Shown piece by piece: positions 17,301-26,073 of a stretch of 35,714 nucleotides of DNA; position 1 is the stretch's first letter, and the number at the start of each line of letters is the position of its first letter. A program made the translations under genes and the position numbers. The DNA lies in assembly GCF_000372725.1 (NCBI RefSeq), contig NW_005197944.1, positions 1 to 35,714 of the forward strand. The letters are read 5' to 3'. This DNA is from Emiliania huxleyi CCMP1516. Lineage: Eukaryota > Haptophyta > Isochrysidales > Noelaerhabdaceae. Under the pieces are notes generated by a model, which saw only the letters and a program-made list of their open reading frames with translations, was not told where the DNA came from and searched no databases.

Positions 17301-18504
17301 CCTTCGTGCCCTATAAGCCGCGCCGTGCTGGCCTTGCGGCTGCAGGCCTCCCCGCGGCGGGCGACGCGTTCATCGTGACTGGCGAGGAGACAAAGGCAAT
17401 CGTGACACGCTCCGCGAGCCACTCCTTCGTATGTGCCGGTCATGGCGAGTCGCCAAGGAGACATAGGCGCGCCAGATAGCCGAGGTGCGCCAGCAGCTGC
17501 AGCGCGACGCGCGGGCGTCGAAGCTCTTCGCGTCGCGCTCGACCGCCGACCGCGACGCGTTCCTGTCGGGCCCCTCCTCGGAGCTGCCCACCAAGACGCT
17601 CGACTTCGTGGTCAAGAGCGACGTGCAGGTCAGCCATACCCCCGCGTGACCCGAACCCATCCCCTACCCCCACGGTACCCGAACCCAGGTCAGCCGCACC
17701 CCCGCGTGACCCGAACCCATCCCCTACCCCCACGGTACCCGAACCCATCCCCTTCGTGCAGGGGTCTGCGGAGGCGCTTTGCTCGTCGCTCGAGTCGATT
17801 GAGGTGTCGGACGACCTGCTGCGCGTGCGGACGCGCGTGCTGCGCTCGGGCGCGGGCGCCATCACTGCCGAGGACGTCATGCTCGCGTCCGTCTCGAACG
17901 CGGTCGTGCTCGGCTTCAACTCGGTGGCGGCGCGGCCGACGCGGGAGGCCGGCGGAGCAGAGAGAAAGAAAGAAAGCCGCCGGGCCCAAGGGGGGGGGGG
18001 GCGGGACGGCACGCCGCCACCACACAGGGATGTTTAGGAGAGGGGAGTGGTGGTGCTAGCCGTCGCCCACCCTTTGGCGTCTGCCTCTTCCTCTCTCTCC
18101 TCGCAGCCCCTCGCCGATTCTCGCTGCAACCTTCATGCCACCTCGCGGTCGTCCCACTCTCGTCGTTCTCTCCCTTGTCACTTCCCCCTCTGTCGCGTCG
18201 TTCTCTTCTGCCTCGTCCTGCGACGGCACCGCCGCCTGCCGCTCCCTCGCTCTCGCAGGCGGCGGAGCAGTGCAACGTCGAGATCAAGGAGTACTCGATC
18301 GTGTACGACCTGCTCGACGACGTGCGCGCGCTCATGTGCACCCACATCCGACCGCCGCCGAACAAGGCGCTCGGCTCGCTCACGGGCACGGCGGACGTGC
18401 TGCAAACCTTCAAGATTGGCGCCGTCGGGAAAGTGGCCGGCTGCAAGGTGCTGCTCACGCCTCTCCCTCCCTCGCTCTCTCTCTCTCTCCCCCTCTCTCC
18501 CTCT

Positions 18505-18602
<98 letters not shown>

Positions 18603-18925
18603 GGCGCGGGAGACAAAACGAAACACGAAAGCACCCGCCCCGACTCGCCTCCTTCCACCTCACCTCCTTCCACCTCACCTCCTCTCTCGCCTCGTCCCGC
18701 GAGGTGCTCGACGGCACCGTGCGCGCGGGCAGCAACATCCGCATCCTCCGCGGCAACGCGGTCGTGTACGAGGGCAAGCTGCTCGCGCTGCGCTACATCA
18801 AAGACGAGGTCGAGCAGATCGACGCCGGCTCCGAGTGCGGCATGGCCTTCGAGGGCTTCCAGACGATGCAGGCCGACGACCGAGTCGAGGCTTACGACCC
18901 GAGCGGCGCCCCCGGCGACGACTGA
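14376..18925 (+). CDS. Organellar translation initiation factor IF-2, 11 exons
   Basis: Exons: 14376-15218, 15405-15777, 15935-15975, 16152-16226, 16296-16409, 16626-16881, 17346-17381, 17480-17628, 17762-17947, 18259-18447, 18704-18925; total 2484 nt, 827 aa, all phases consistent. IF-2 is the GTPase that brings formyl-Met initiator tRNA to the small subunit of bacterial-type ribosomes. Visible: hydrophobic N-terminus ([11 protein letters not shown]) then a basic Pro/Gly/Arg-rich region; IF2_N motif ([13 protein letters not shown]); G1 GHVDHGKT at about residues 332-339; G2 GGITQ; G3 DTPGH at about 379-383; G4 NKMD at about 433-436; domain II ([20 protein letters not shown]); domain III ([41 protein letters not shown]); and C-terminal domain ([28 protein letters not shown]). 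Mitochondrion or plastid cannot be decided. Introns 15219, 16882, 17382 and 17948 are read as GC-AG. The first intron is also open in frame. Confidence 0.9.
15219..15404 (+). repeat. IF-2 intron 1: CGAGACACTTCCGCGACACGG minisatellite
   Basis: This 186-nt stretch is a minisatellite with units of about 17-40 nt containing GAGACACTTCCGCGAC. Its length is a multiple of three and it has no stop, so it could be translated as a Arg/Asp/Thr-rich insert. Comparison with IF2_N (LDADTA followed by VALAFGADV) favours removal as a GC-AG intron. Confidence 0.6.
15976..16151 (+). repeat. IF-2 intron 3: CCCACGGTACCCGAACCCAT minisatellite
   Basis: The intron is mostly 30-35 bp units built on CCATCCCCTACCCCCACGGT and ACCCGAACCCAT. 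The same unit fills parts of the introns at 16410-16625 (both orientations) and 17629-17761 (two tandem copies of about 55 bp), and degenerate forms lie near 15815-15840 and 17095-17140. It was not noticed outside this gene. Confidence 0.8.
16227..16295 (+). repeat. IF-2 intron 4: telomere repeat between 21-bp exon copies
   Basis: The intron starts with a 21-bp sequence (16227-16247) identical to the first 21 bases of the next exon (16296-16316). The remainder, 16248-16295, is CCCTAA telomere-type repeat (about eight units, one imperfect) whose last unit is changed to CCCTAG and so supplies the AG acceptor. The donor is the GT that begins the first 21-bp copy. Protein conservation requires one copy only ([12 protein letters not shown]). 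Confidence 0.85.
16410..16625 (+). other. IF-2 intron 5 with copies of upstream exon
   Basis: Inside this intron, 16457-16490 is a near copy of exon 5 (16378-16412, text GCACCGGCCTGGACAAG), and 16525-16550 is a further partial copy of CAAGCTGCTCGAGCAG. GATACGGGGA repeats and the gene-specific minisatellite fill the rest. Confidence 0.75.
16882..17345 (+). other. IF-2 intron 6 with 24-bp exon copy and GAGATGTAGC repeats
   Basis: The 24 bases at 16868-16891, spanning the donor, are repeated exactly at 17018-17041. Between them lies a GCGAGATGTA/GCGAGAGGTA minisatellite. The remaining 300 bp to the acceptor at 17345 is unique sequence with no gene recognised. Confidence 0.7.
17948..18258 (+). 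mobile_element. IF-2 intron 9: retroelement copy B (introner-like)
   Basis: This intron is a copy of the 11.8-kb element in antisense orientation: 17961-18105 matches 11809-11951 and 18112-18258 matches 12420-12568. It is bracketed by GGCGGAGCAG at 17951-17960 and 18261-18270 (extended, GCCGGCGGAGCAG against GCGGCGGAGCAG). Splicing from the GC at 17948 to the AG at 18258 restores the IF-2 frame [12 protein letters not shown]. The element therefore supplies the acceptor and the left target copy the donor. Confidence 0.85.
18476..18598 (+). repeat. CT microsatellite in IF-2 intron 10
   Basis: About 120 bp of CT dinucleotide with a few CC interruptions at the 5' side lies in the intron 18448-18703. 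It creates long spurious Arg-Glu and Leu-Ser frames on both strands. Confidence 0.95.
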
Positions 18926-20264
18926 GGCCAGGGGCTCGCCCACCCTCGGGGGTAGGGGATCCCCGGCCCACCCCGGTCCGAAACCCACAGCGAGCCGGGC
19001 TGCATGCATGGAGGGGGGGGGGGGGGGGAGCCTTACGGCGCTGGGGCTCGGGACTAGCTGCACGCCGCCCGGAGAGGAGCTCTGGCCTCTGCCGCCCGCC
19101 CTCGCGCCCGTGATCGCTCGCGCACTCGAGCGACACCCTCTGCCCTCGCTGCTCCTGGTCACCTGGTGCCTGGCGCGAGGCGCCCGCGAGAGGAAAGAGC
19201 TCTGTTCGTATATGCGTGTACATCCAACGCTGTCTCGAGTCGTGACACCGAGCGCAGATCTCGCAATGTCGTCTAGATGATCCCGAACTGGAATCTGATT
19301 CTGAAAAGCCCGCCCCCGGCCCCCGCCCGCGACGGCGCGAGAGGCGAGAGTGTCCCGGCCCCCCGGCGGCGGCGCGCGCGCGGCCGCGGGCCTTGGGGCT
19401 GCGTGGTGCGTGGCCGTGGGCGAGAACCGAGATGGGTCAAAGTAACTAAGTTGCAAGTCCCTGGGTCCAGGCTCCTGCATGCTCCTCGGCCTCTTGCGTC
19501 TTGGTTGGCACTTGGATCGGCCCTCGGCCTGCCTCGCCAGCTGGAAGCACGAAAGGCGCACATCTGTACGTCGACCGTCGGGAGGCTCGAGAGCCGCACA
19601 GGCACACGGTACACATAGGCTGCGGTCTTCTATGGTATTACAAACGTGGCTGGTGTGTGTCAGACAGCAGACAGCACCCTGACAGCTCACCACCCGACAA
19701 TAGACCTAACACCCGACAGTGCACCCGACAGCACCGGCCCTCTCCCTTGGTCCCTTCTCTCCCAGTAAGCTAAAAGTACAACTGTGCCCGACGTGAGCGA
19801 ACACATTACCGCCAGCAAGCGAGATGGGGCGAGATGGGGCGAGATGGGGCGAGATGGGGCGAGATGGGGCGAGATGGGGCGAGATGGAGCGAGATTTGGA
19901 GCGAGATTTGGAGCGAGATCCGCCGGCGGGGGCCCCGATCCCCGCCCCGGAGCCGACCGCGGACGGCCGACCCCGCGCCCGTCGTGGCGTCGAATTCTCA
20001 TCGGGACGCGGCTCGCGGGGGCTCTCTCGGCTACGGACGGCCTACGGGACCGGCCCCAGCTTCGGCTGAGGGCTGCGGTAGAGCCCGACCGACAAGCTTG
20101 CCGAGCCTGACGCTGACCTCCCGAACGATGCGCGAACCGCGAAGGAGCGGTGCCGGTGCGGGGTCCTCAGACCTCACCCCGGCGGCCCACGCACGCCGTC
20201 TGAGCCTAGCGCAGCGCGAACTCGCTCTCAGCCTAGCGACCCTGAACGGGTGGTAAAAGGCGGC
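18926..20264. other. Intergenic with G-run and GAGATGGGGC array
   Basis: No supported gene. It holds a G run near 19012-19028, a Cys/Pro-less mixed region, a CACCCGACA short repeat near 19685-19735, and a clean 10-bp tandem array GAGATGGGGC (about seven units, 19820-19886) passing into a 12-bp GAGCGAGATTTG array to about 19920. Confidence 0.6.
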
Positions 20265-20671
20265 ATGAGCGTCGAGGCCGGGCATGAGCGGCCTAGCCTA
20301 CCGTCTGACCTCGCGGTTGGCGACCTGGCCTGGCTGCGCGCCCTCCTCTCCGGGCGGCGGACGTGCGGCAGGCTCGACGCGCGGCTCGACACCGAGAACC
20401 ACAAGTCCAAGACACGCTGCTCACCTGGGCCGCTCGGCACGGTCAAGCCGAGGCGGCGCGGCTGCTGCTCGAAGCCGGCGCGAGCGTCGGGGCGACGAAT
20501 GGCACCGGCCGCGCCGCGCTGTTCATCGCGTGCCAGGAGGACTGCCCCGAGATCGCCGCGCTGCTTCTCGAGGCTGGCGCGGCGGTCGACCAAGCCGGTG
20601 AGGACGGCGCCACGCCGCTGTTCATCGCGTGCCAGAACAACGGCCTCGAGTGCGCCCACCTTCTCGAGTAA
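20265..20671 (+). pseudogene. Broken tandem copy of ankyrin gene
   Basis: The head of the neighbouring ankyrin gene is duplicated here: GDLAWLRALLSGRRT, then DTLLTWAARHGQAEAARLLL and EAGASVGAT match it closely. An 8-nt length difference near 20395-20410 shifts the frame relative to the intact copy, and the array stops after about two repeats at TAA 20669-20671 (ECAHLLE). It is a 5' partial duplicate, probably not functional. Confidence 0.7.
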
Positions 20672-20734
20672 GATTTTTTCTCCACCCTAAGTCGCACTTT
20701 TCTGGGCTCTTCGGCTTGTTTTTCTTCTGGCGGC

Positions 20735-23254
20735 ATGAGCGGCGCCATCCCAACCCGCCTCGCCGACCTGGCTCGGGGCGACCTGGCATGGCTGCGCGCC
20801 TTCCTCTCCGGGCGGCGGACGCGCGGCACGCTCGACGCGCGGCACGACACCGACAGGCAGGACACGCTGCTCACCTGGGCCATTCGGCACGGGCAGGCCG
20901 AGGGGGCGCGGCTGCTGCTCGAAGGCGGCGCGAGCGTCGGGGCGACGAATGATGACGGCGCTTCCGCGCTGTATATCGCGTGCCAGGAGGGGCAGATTGA
21001 GTGCGCCCGGCTGCTCGTCGAGGCTGGCGCGGCGACCGACCAGGCCGACGCTGAAGGCGCCACGCCGCTGTTCATCGCGTGCTACAAGGGCCACCTCGAG
21101 ATCGCGCGGCTGCTCCGCGGCGCTGGCGCTGACATCAACCAAGCCGAGGAGGAGGGCGCCACGCCGCTGTTCGCGGCGTGCCACTTCGGCCACCTCGAGG
21201 TCGCCCGGCTGCTCCTCGAGGCTGGCGCGGCGGTGGCTCATGCAAACGCTGAAGGCTTCACGCCGCTGTTCGTCGCGTGCTACAAGGGCCACCTCGAGAT
21301 CGCCCGGCTGCTGCGCGACGCTGGCGCTGACATCAACCAGGCCCAGGAGAGCGGCGCCACGCCGCTGTTCATCGCGTGCGAGAACGGCCACCCCGAGTGC
21401 GTCCAGCTCCTCCTCGAGGCCGACGCTGACATCAACCAGGCCCAGGAGAGCGGCGCCACGCCGCTGTTCATCGCGTGCAAGAACGGCCAGCTCGAGTGCG
21501 CCCAGCTGCTGCGCGACGCTGGCGCTGACATCAACCAGGCACAGGAGAGCGGCGCCACGCCGCTGTTCATCGCGTGCGAGAACGGCCAGCTCGAGTGCGC
21601 CCAGCTGCTGCGCGACGCTGGCGCGGCCATCAACCAAGCCAACCAGACCGGCGCCACGCCGCTGTACATCGCGAGCCAGAACAACCACCCCGAGATCGCC
21701 CGGCTGCTCCTCGAGGCTGGCGCAGCGATCGACCAGGCCTGCGGCAACGGCGTCACGCCGCTGTGCATTGCGTGCTGGCAAGGCCACCTCGAGATCGTTC
21801 GGCTGCTCCTCGAGGCTGGCGCGGCAACCAACCAAACCCAGCAGAACGGCGCCACGCCGCTGATCATCGCGTGCCAGAACGGCCACCTCGACATCGCCCG
21901 GCTGCTGCGCGACGCTGGCGCTTCGCTCAACCAGGCCACGGAGGACGGCGCCACGCCGCTGTACATCGCGTCCCAGCAAGGCCACCTCGACATCGTTCGG
22001 CTGCTCCTCGAGGCGGTCGCGGCGATCAACCAGGCCAGCGCCAGAGGCGCCACGCCGCTGTACATGGCGTGCCAGAACGGCTACGTCGAGATCGTTCGGC
22101 TGCTTCTCGAGGCGGGCGCGGCAGTCAACCAAGCCGCGGAGGACGGCGCCACGCCGCTGTACATGGCGTGCCAGAACGGCTACGTCGAGATCGTTCGGCT
22201 GCTTCTCGAGGCGGGCGCGGCAGTCAACCAAGCCGCGGAGGACGGCGCCACGCCGCTGCTCATCGCGTGCCAGCAGGGCCACCTCGAGTGCGCCCGGCTG
22301 CTCCTCGAGGCTAGCGCAGCGATCAGCCAGGCCGATGAGGACGGCGCCACGCCGCTGTACATCGCGTGCCAGGAGGGCCGCCTCGAGTGCGCGCAGCTGC
22401 TCCTCGAGGCGGGCGCTTCGGCAAGCCAAGCCCGCAACGACGGCGTCACGCCGCTGCTCATCGCGTGCGAGAAGGGCCACGTCGAGTGCGCGCGGCTGCT
22501 TCTCGAGTCGGGCGCGGCGAAGGACCAAGCCAAGCAGAATGGCGCCACGCCGCTGTACATGGCGTGCCAGAACGGCCACCTTGACATCGCCCAGCTGCTC
22601 CTCGAGGCTGGCGCGGCGGTCGGCCAAGCCTCGAACAACGGCGCCACGCCGCTGCTCATTGCGTGCCACAACGGCCACCTCGAGTGCGCCCAGCTGCTCC
22701 TCGAGGCCAACGCGGCGGTCGGCCAAGCGACGAACAACGGCGTCACGCCGCTGCTCGTTGCGTGCCAGCAGGGCCACCTCGAGGTCGCCAAGCTCCTCTC
22801 CTCCTACGGCGCCTCCCGCGCCGCGGTGCCGCCCTTCGGCACGCCCGAGGAGGTCGCGAACCGTCAAGGCCACGCCGACCTCGCCGCTTGGCTGGTCGCC
22901 AGCCGCGGCTGGACGCCGCTCGCGCACCTTGAGACCCTCACCGCCGCCCGCGCTCTCTCCCTGCTGCGCAGCGGCGCAAGCCTGCACGAGGGCGAGCCGA
23001 CGCCGCTGCAGCGCACCGCGGGCGGCGAGGGCGAGGTGGCGGCGCTGGTCCGGCGGGCGGCGGCGCCGTGGTCGCCGGCAAGCCACTCGCTCTTCCCCGC
23101 GGCGGCCCGCGCGCGGGCGGCGCTCCTCGTCGTCTCGCTCTACGAGATCCACGAGCGGCACCATCTCGACTCGGCAGGAAACACGAACGGCATCGCGGCG
23201 CGCGACTTTGTCACGTGCGTGCTGCGCTTCGCGATCACGCGCGAGACGGAGTAG
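20735..23254 (+). CDS. Ankyrin-repeat protein, about 20 repeats
   Basis: This is a single uninterrupted 839-aa frame from ATG 20735. After an N-terminal cap (LARGDLAWLRAFLSGRRTRG) come about 20 ankyrin repeats of exactly 33 residues with the consensus GATPLxIACQNGHLExxRLL then LEAGAxxNQ. Ankyrin arrays are protein-binding scaffolds. The array ends near residue 700 and is followed by a domain with W-T-P-L, LLRSGASLHEGEPTPL, PWSPASHSLFPAAARARA and a final helix (YEIHERHHL). Two units, 22046-22144 and 22145-22243, are identical over 99 bp, showing very recent unit duplication. It has no signal peptide or membrane segment, so it is probably cytosolic or nuclear. No introns are needed. Confidence 0.9.
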   Translation: MSGAIPTRLADLARGDLAWLRAFLSGRRTRGTLDARHDTDRQDTLLTWAIRHGQAEGARLLLEGGASVGATNDDGASALYIACQEGQIECARLLVEAGAATDQADAEGATPLFIACYKGHLEIARLLRGAGADINQAEEEGATPLFAACHFGHLEVARLLLEAGAAVAHANAEGFTPLFVACYKGHLEIARLLRDAGADINQAQESGATPLFIACENGHPECVQLLLEADADINQAQESGATPLFIACKNGQLECAQLLRDAGADINQAQESGATPLFIACENGQLECAQLLRDAGAAINQANQTGATPLYIASQNNHPEIARLLLEAGAAIDQACGNGVTPLCIACWQGHLEIVRLLLEAGAATNQTQQNGATPLIIACQNGHLDIARLLRDAGASLNQATEDGATPLYIASQQGHLDIVRLLLEAVAAINQASARGATPLYMACQNGYVEIVRLLLEAGAAVNQAAEDGATPLYMACQNGYVEIVRLLLEAGAAVNQAAEDGATPLLIACQQGHLECARLLLEASAAISQADEDGATPLYIACQEGRLECAQLLLEAGASASQARNDGVTPLLIACEKGHVECARLLLESGAAKDQAKQNGATPLYMACQNGHLDIAQLLLEAGAAVGQASNNGATPLLIACHNGHLECAQLLLEANAAVGQATNNGVTPLLVACQQGHLEVAKLLSSYGASRAAVPPFGTPEEVANRQGHADLAAWLVASRGWTPLAHLETLTAARALSLLRSGASLHEGEPTPLQRTAGGEGEVAALVRRAAAPWSPASHSLFPAAARARAALLVVSLYEIHERHHLDSAGNTNGIAARDFVTCVLRFAITRETE

Positions 23255-23698
23255 GGGAGCACTGTGGTGGCCCCTCTCACCTTGGCACCGCCGCGGCGGC
23301 CTCTCCTGTTGTTTAGTACTAACTGGATCGGACTGCTTGCAGGTCCGTCCGTGAGCTCCCTGGGTTGCACTGGGGTAGAGCATGCGTAGTAAATGTGTTG
23401 CACAAACCATGACCCGCACATGAGGCCCGCCCTCTAATCGACCCCCCTTTGACCCCTGTGTTAAGTGACTCCAAACAAACCAGCCTGTGTTAAGTCACTC
23501 CAAACAAACAGAAACACTGCTTTCTGATGCCGCTCTTGGAGCACTTGGAGTGATGTCATTACCTTTACGGCTTTAACACCTGGCATGTTGTGCGAGTATA
23601 TCTAAAGATATAAGGGCCTCGCGTCGTCCGCGACTTATCCCCGTGACCCCCAGAACTCGCGGACCCGAGGAGTCTCGAGCTTCAGCTGGCGATCCATC
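23255..23698. other. Intergenic with 24-bp tandem repeat
   Basis: No gene is supported. TGTTAAGTGACTCCAAACAA occurs twice with one change (about 23459-23480 and 23489-23509). This stretch is AT-richer than its surroundings and may be the 3' flank of the ankyrin gene. Confidence 0.5.
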
Positions 23699-24061
23699 AT
23701 GCCGCTCTCGGCACCGCAGCAGCGCGAGCGCCGCGCCGCGCAGCGCGCTGCCGAGGCTCAGGACGCGGCTCGCGGGCAGCGCAACCGCCCGGCGCCGAGC
23801 CGGTGCTAGGCCGCCTCCGCTGCGCCTGCTTCCTTGCGCGCCGCTGGACGTCGGCCGAGAAGACCGCTTCCCTCTGGGGACCCGACTCCGCGAAGATCGC
23901 GCGCGCGTCGTGAGTGGCGGCGCGCGCGCGATCTCCGTTCCCGGGCACGCCGGTCGCAGTGGCATGGGCTCCCAGGCTCAAAAGCGCTCCCGTCAACAGC
24001 GAGCGAGCGCCGCCGCTGCTCCTCCTCCCGCCGCCGCTCACCGAGACTCGGTGCCGCCGTT

Positions 24062-24103
<42 letters not shown>

Positions 24104-24427
24104 TCGCGCCTCGCCTCCGTCACCGCCGCCCTCCATCTCGCAGCGGCGCGTCCCTCTGATGGCGCGGGCGCCTCGCTCACCGGCGCCTCGCCGCCGCCCC
24201 CCCCCCTTCTCGCGCCGCTCCGCTCGTGGCCGCCGCCTCCCCTGTCAATCCCGCCGCCTCCCCTGTCATCCCGCCGCCCGCACCACCGCCGCCACCGCCT
24301 CGCGCCTCGCCGCCGCCGCCACCGACCGCCCTCTCCCCTACGCCGCTCTGAGCGCGGTGCAGGGGGCGAGCCCCCGCGGCGCAGCCTCACCGCAGTGCAC
24401 TGCGCTCTCCGCGCCCCTGACGATTAG
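23699..24427 (+). other. Low-complexity region, possible small exons
   Basis: Two short frames start with ATG and look protein-like: 23699 (MPLSAPQQRERRAAQRAAEA, stop near 23809) and 23965 (MGSQAQKRSRQQRASAAAAP, passing into a 13-proline run). The rest is GCC/CCG trinucleotide sequence that is open in most frames. I cannot assign a gene. Confidence 0.25.
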
Positions 24428-24527
24428 TGAGGAGGTGGTGTTGCACAGCATGGAGCTCGGCGAGCGTTTAGCGAGCCCCTCAGCTAGTGGGACAAAAGCG
24501 TCGAAAATGTCCGAAAAAAGCGTGTCT

Positions 24528-24676
24528 CGAGTTTGTGGCAGCTCCGGAGCCAGCGCGGGCTGCCAGGACGCACCACTCGCGCGTTCGGCGCACTCCCTGG
24601 CACCCAGGGAGTGCGCCTAACCGACCAGACCGAATAGGCTCGATGCCGCGCTCGCTGTGGAGCTGCCACAAACTCG
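24528..24676. repeat. 149-bp imperfect palindrome
   Basis: The outer arms 24528-24545 and 24659-24676 are exact 18-bp inverted repeats (CGAGTTTGTGGCAGCTCC). The inner arms 24587-24600 and 24604-24617 are exact 14-bp inverted repeats around a 3-nt loop. Both pairs share the same centre at 24602, and the sequence between them is partly complementary, so this is one degenerating palindrome. Confidence 0.85.
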
Positions 24677-25173
24677 CCGCCGAGCGTGCCACCGACGGCG
24701 TCCTGGCGGAGGTGGTGGAGTTTGAGACCTGAGGCTGCGGAGGTGACGCCTGAGGTACCGGGCCGTGCACGGCGACTCAGCCGGCGACCGCCACGGGCTC
24801 AGACGAGACTTGTCGACGCGTTCCGGCTCAGCTTCACCGTGGTCCTCGGGCGTCTGTCGACGTCAGGACCACCCATACAGCTCGCGGGTTTGAGGTCGCA
24901 AGAGCCAAGATGGTGGCGTTTGGACATCCCAACCATCACACAAGATAGCCTGTAGGTGGTGGCGGGACGGCGCAGTGTTTGTGGCACTCGGCAGTAGGCA
25001 CCCGCGGCACGGCCCCGCTGTCGGCTCTCGCGGGCTGCGGAACCGGCCCCAGAGGGGGACGGTCCGGGCGAGTGTGGCAGCTCCTGCGCTAGTATGGGCA
25101 GCCTCTATCATAGCACTACTGATCCTGGTCATTAGAGCTGCCAGGGATAGCGTCGAGTCAAAACCCCTCATAT
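24677..25173. other. No supported gene
   Basis: This is mixed-composition sequence between the palindrome and the relic at 25.2 kb. No domain, repeat or RNA was recognised. Confidence 0.4.
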
Positions 25174-25495
25174 TTGAGACATCGTGTCCCATATACTCGC
25201 ACAACGAGCCACCTCCCGGCGCGCCAAGCTGGCGGACGGCCACGTCAAGGCGCATCGCGGTTTCTACCACGACGCGATCTTTTTCGTTTTTGTCAAGCGC
25301 AAGGCAACTTCAACCTGCTGCTCCACGAGACGTTCGGCGGCGGCTTCTCGCCCACCGCCGTTCTCAAGCTGCGCCGCCTCGCGCGCAAAGTCGCGCGCGG
25401 CAGCGTTGACCGCACGGCCTACTCGCCCAAGTACTCGCTCTCTTTTATGTCCCACCATGCAGAGCGCATCTCTCTCTCTGTTGTGCGAGGTGTGA
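25174..25495 (+). pseudogene. Unrecognised coding relic (FNLLLHETFGGGFSP)
   Basis: One frame gives GHVKAHRGFYHDAIFFVFVK to about 25300; then the neighbouring frame continues FNLLLHETFGGGFSPTAVLK, RRLARKVARGSVDRTAYSPK and SLSFMSHHAERIS to about 25480. Composition is natural on both sides of the switch, which suggests one indel or a short intron. I do not recognise the family with certainty. It looks like an internal piece of a larger gene or repeat-borne protein. Confidence 0.35.
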
Positions 25496-25759
25496 ACCGC
25501 GCCATTCGCTCTCACCTGGCAACCCTGTCTGCACGTCTCGCGCGCGCGTCTGCACCGTGCCGGGCCCTGTCTGCACCGACAAGACGAGCACCGACAAAAA
25601 TATAGCAAGCGCGCACCGACAAGAGAGCCGCGCGCCGATGCTTTCCCACCCAGGGGACAGGGCTCTAGATGCTGTTGGCGCTGTCAGAGCGCCACCGAGA
25701 TCGTTCCTCTATGAAGAGTTCCCTCCCTCGGCCTGCACGCGCGCCGCGAAGTGGACTCG

Positions 25760-26073
25760 TCACAACAGGGCGCCGCGTCCAGCATCGAGCGCCGCCGCGT
25801 CCCCGTGCACCTCCCAGCTGTCTGGCCGCAGCAGCGTGCCGCAGTCCTCGCACCGAAAGCAGGCCTTGTGAAAGATGAGGTTGTCGCCGCGGTGCGTCCT
25901 CGCGAGCTGCCGCTCCATCGCGTAGACTGGCTCCGCGCAGCGGACGCAATGGCTCCCTCCCACGCGCGCCGGTGCTCGTCGATCATCTGGCAGGCGGCCT
26001 CGTGCACCGCCAGGGCAGCGCGGCTCATCGGCACGGTGCAGACAGGGCGTGGTGCAACCAGTGGAAGCACCAT
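25760..26073 (-). CDS. LIM zinc-finger protein fragment
   Basis: Minus-strand frame 25963-25760 reads HCVRCAEPVYAMERQLA, then HRGDNLIFHKACFRCEDCGTLL. The pattern C-x2-C-x(about 21)-H-x2-C-x2-C-x2-C is the LIM double-finger signature, including the typical H-x-x-C-F-x-C. A donor-like GAG|GTGCAC at about 25812 would end the exon after RPDSWE, before the second finger half. Upstream, another frame from ATG 26073 (or 26028, MSRAALAVHEAACQMIDEHRRA) looks coding and changes frame near 25960, so an indel or unseen intron is present. LIM domains bind protein partners, often in cytoskeletal or signalling complexes. Confidence 0.55.

Noticed and set aside
17916..19280. Long Arg-Glu and Leu-Ser frames at 17.9-19.3 kb
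   Set aside because: They are products of the CT dinucleotide tract in an IF-2 intron and of antisense reading of IF-2 exons.
20687..23419. A 910-aa open frame antisense to the ankyrin gene, itself repetitive
   Set aside because: It is the mirror of the 33-residue ankyrin array: the same GC-rich codons read backward stay open in every unit. It has no start context of its own, and the plus-strand frame has the conserved consensus.
23643..24620. A 325-aa Pro/Ala/Arg frame
   Set aside because: It is open because of CCG/GCC runs and has competing open frames of equal length on both strands. Only two short ATG-started pieces look protein-like, and they are noted as uncertain.
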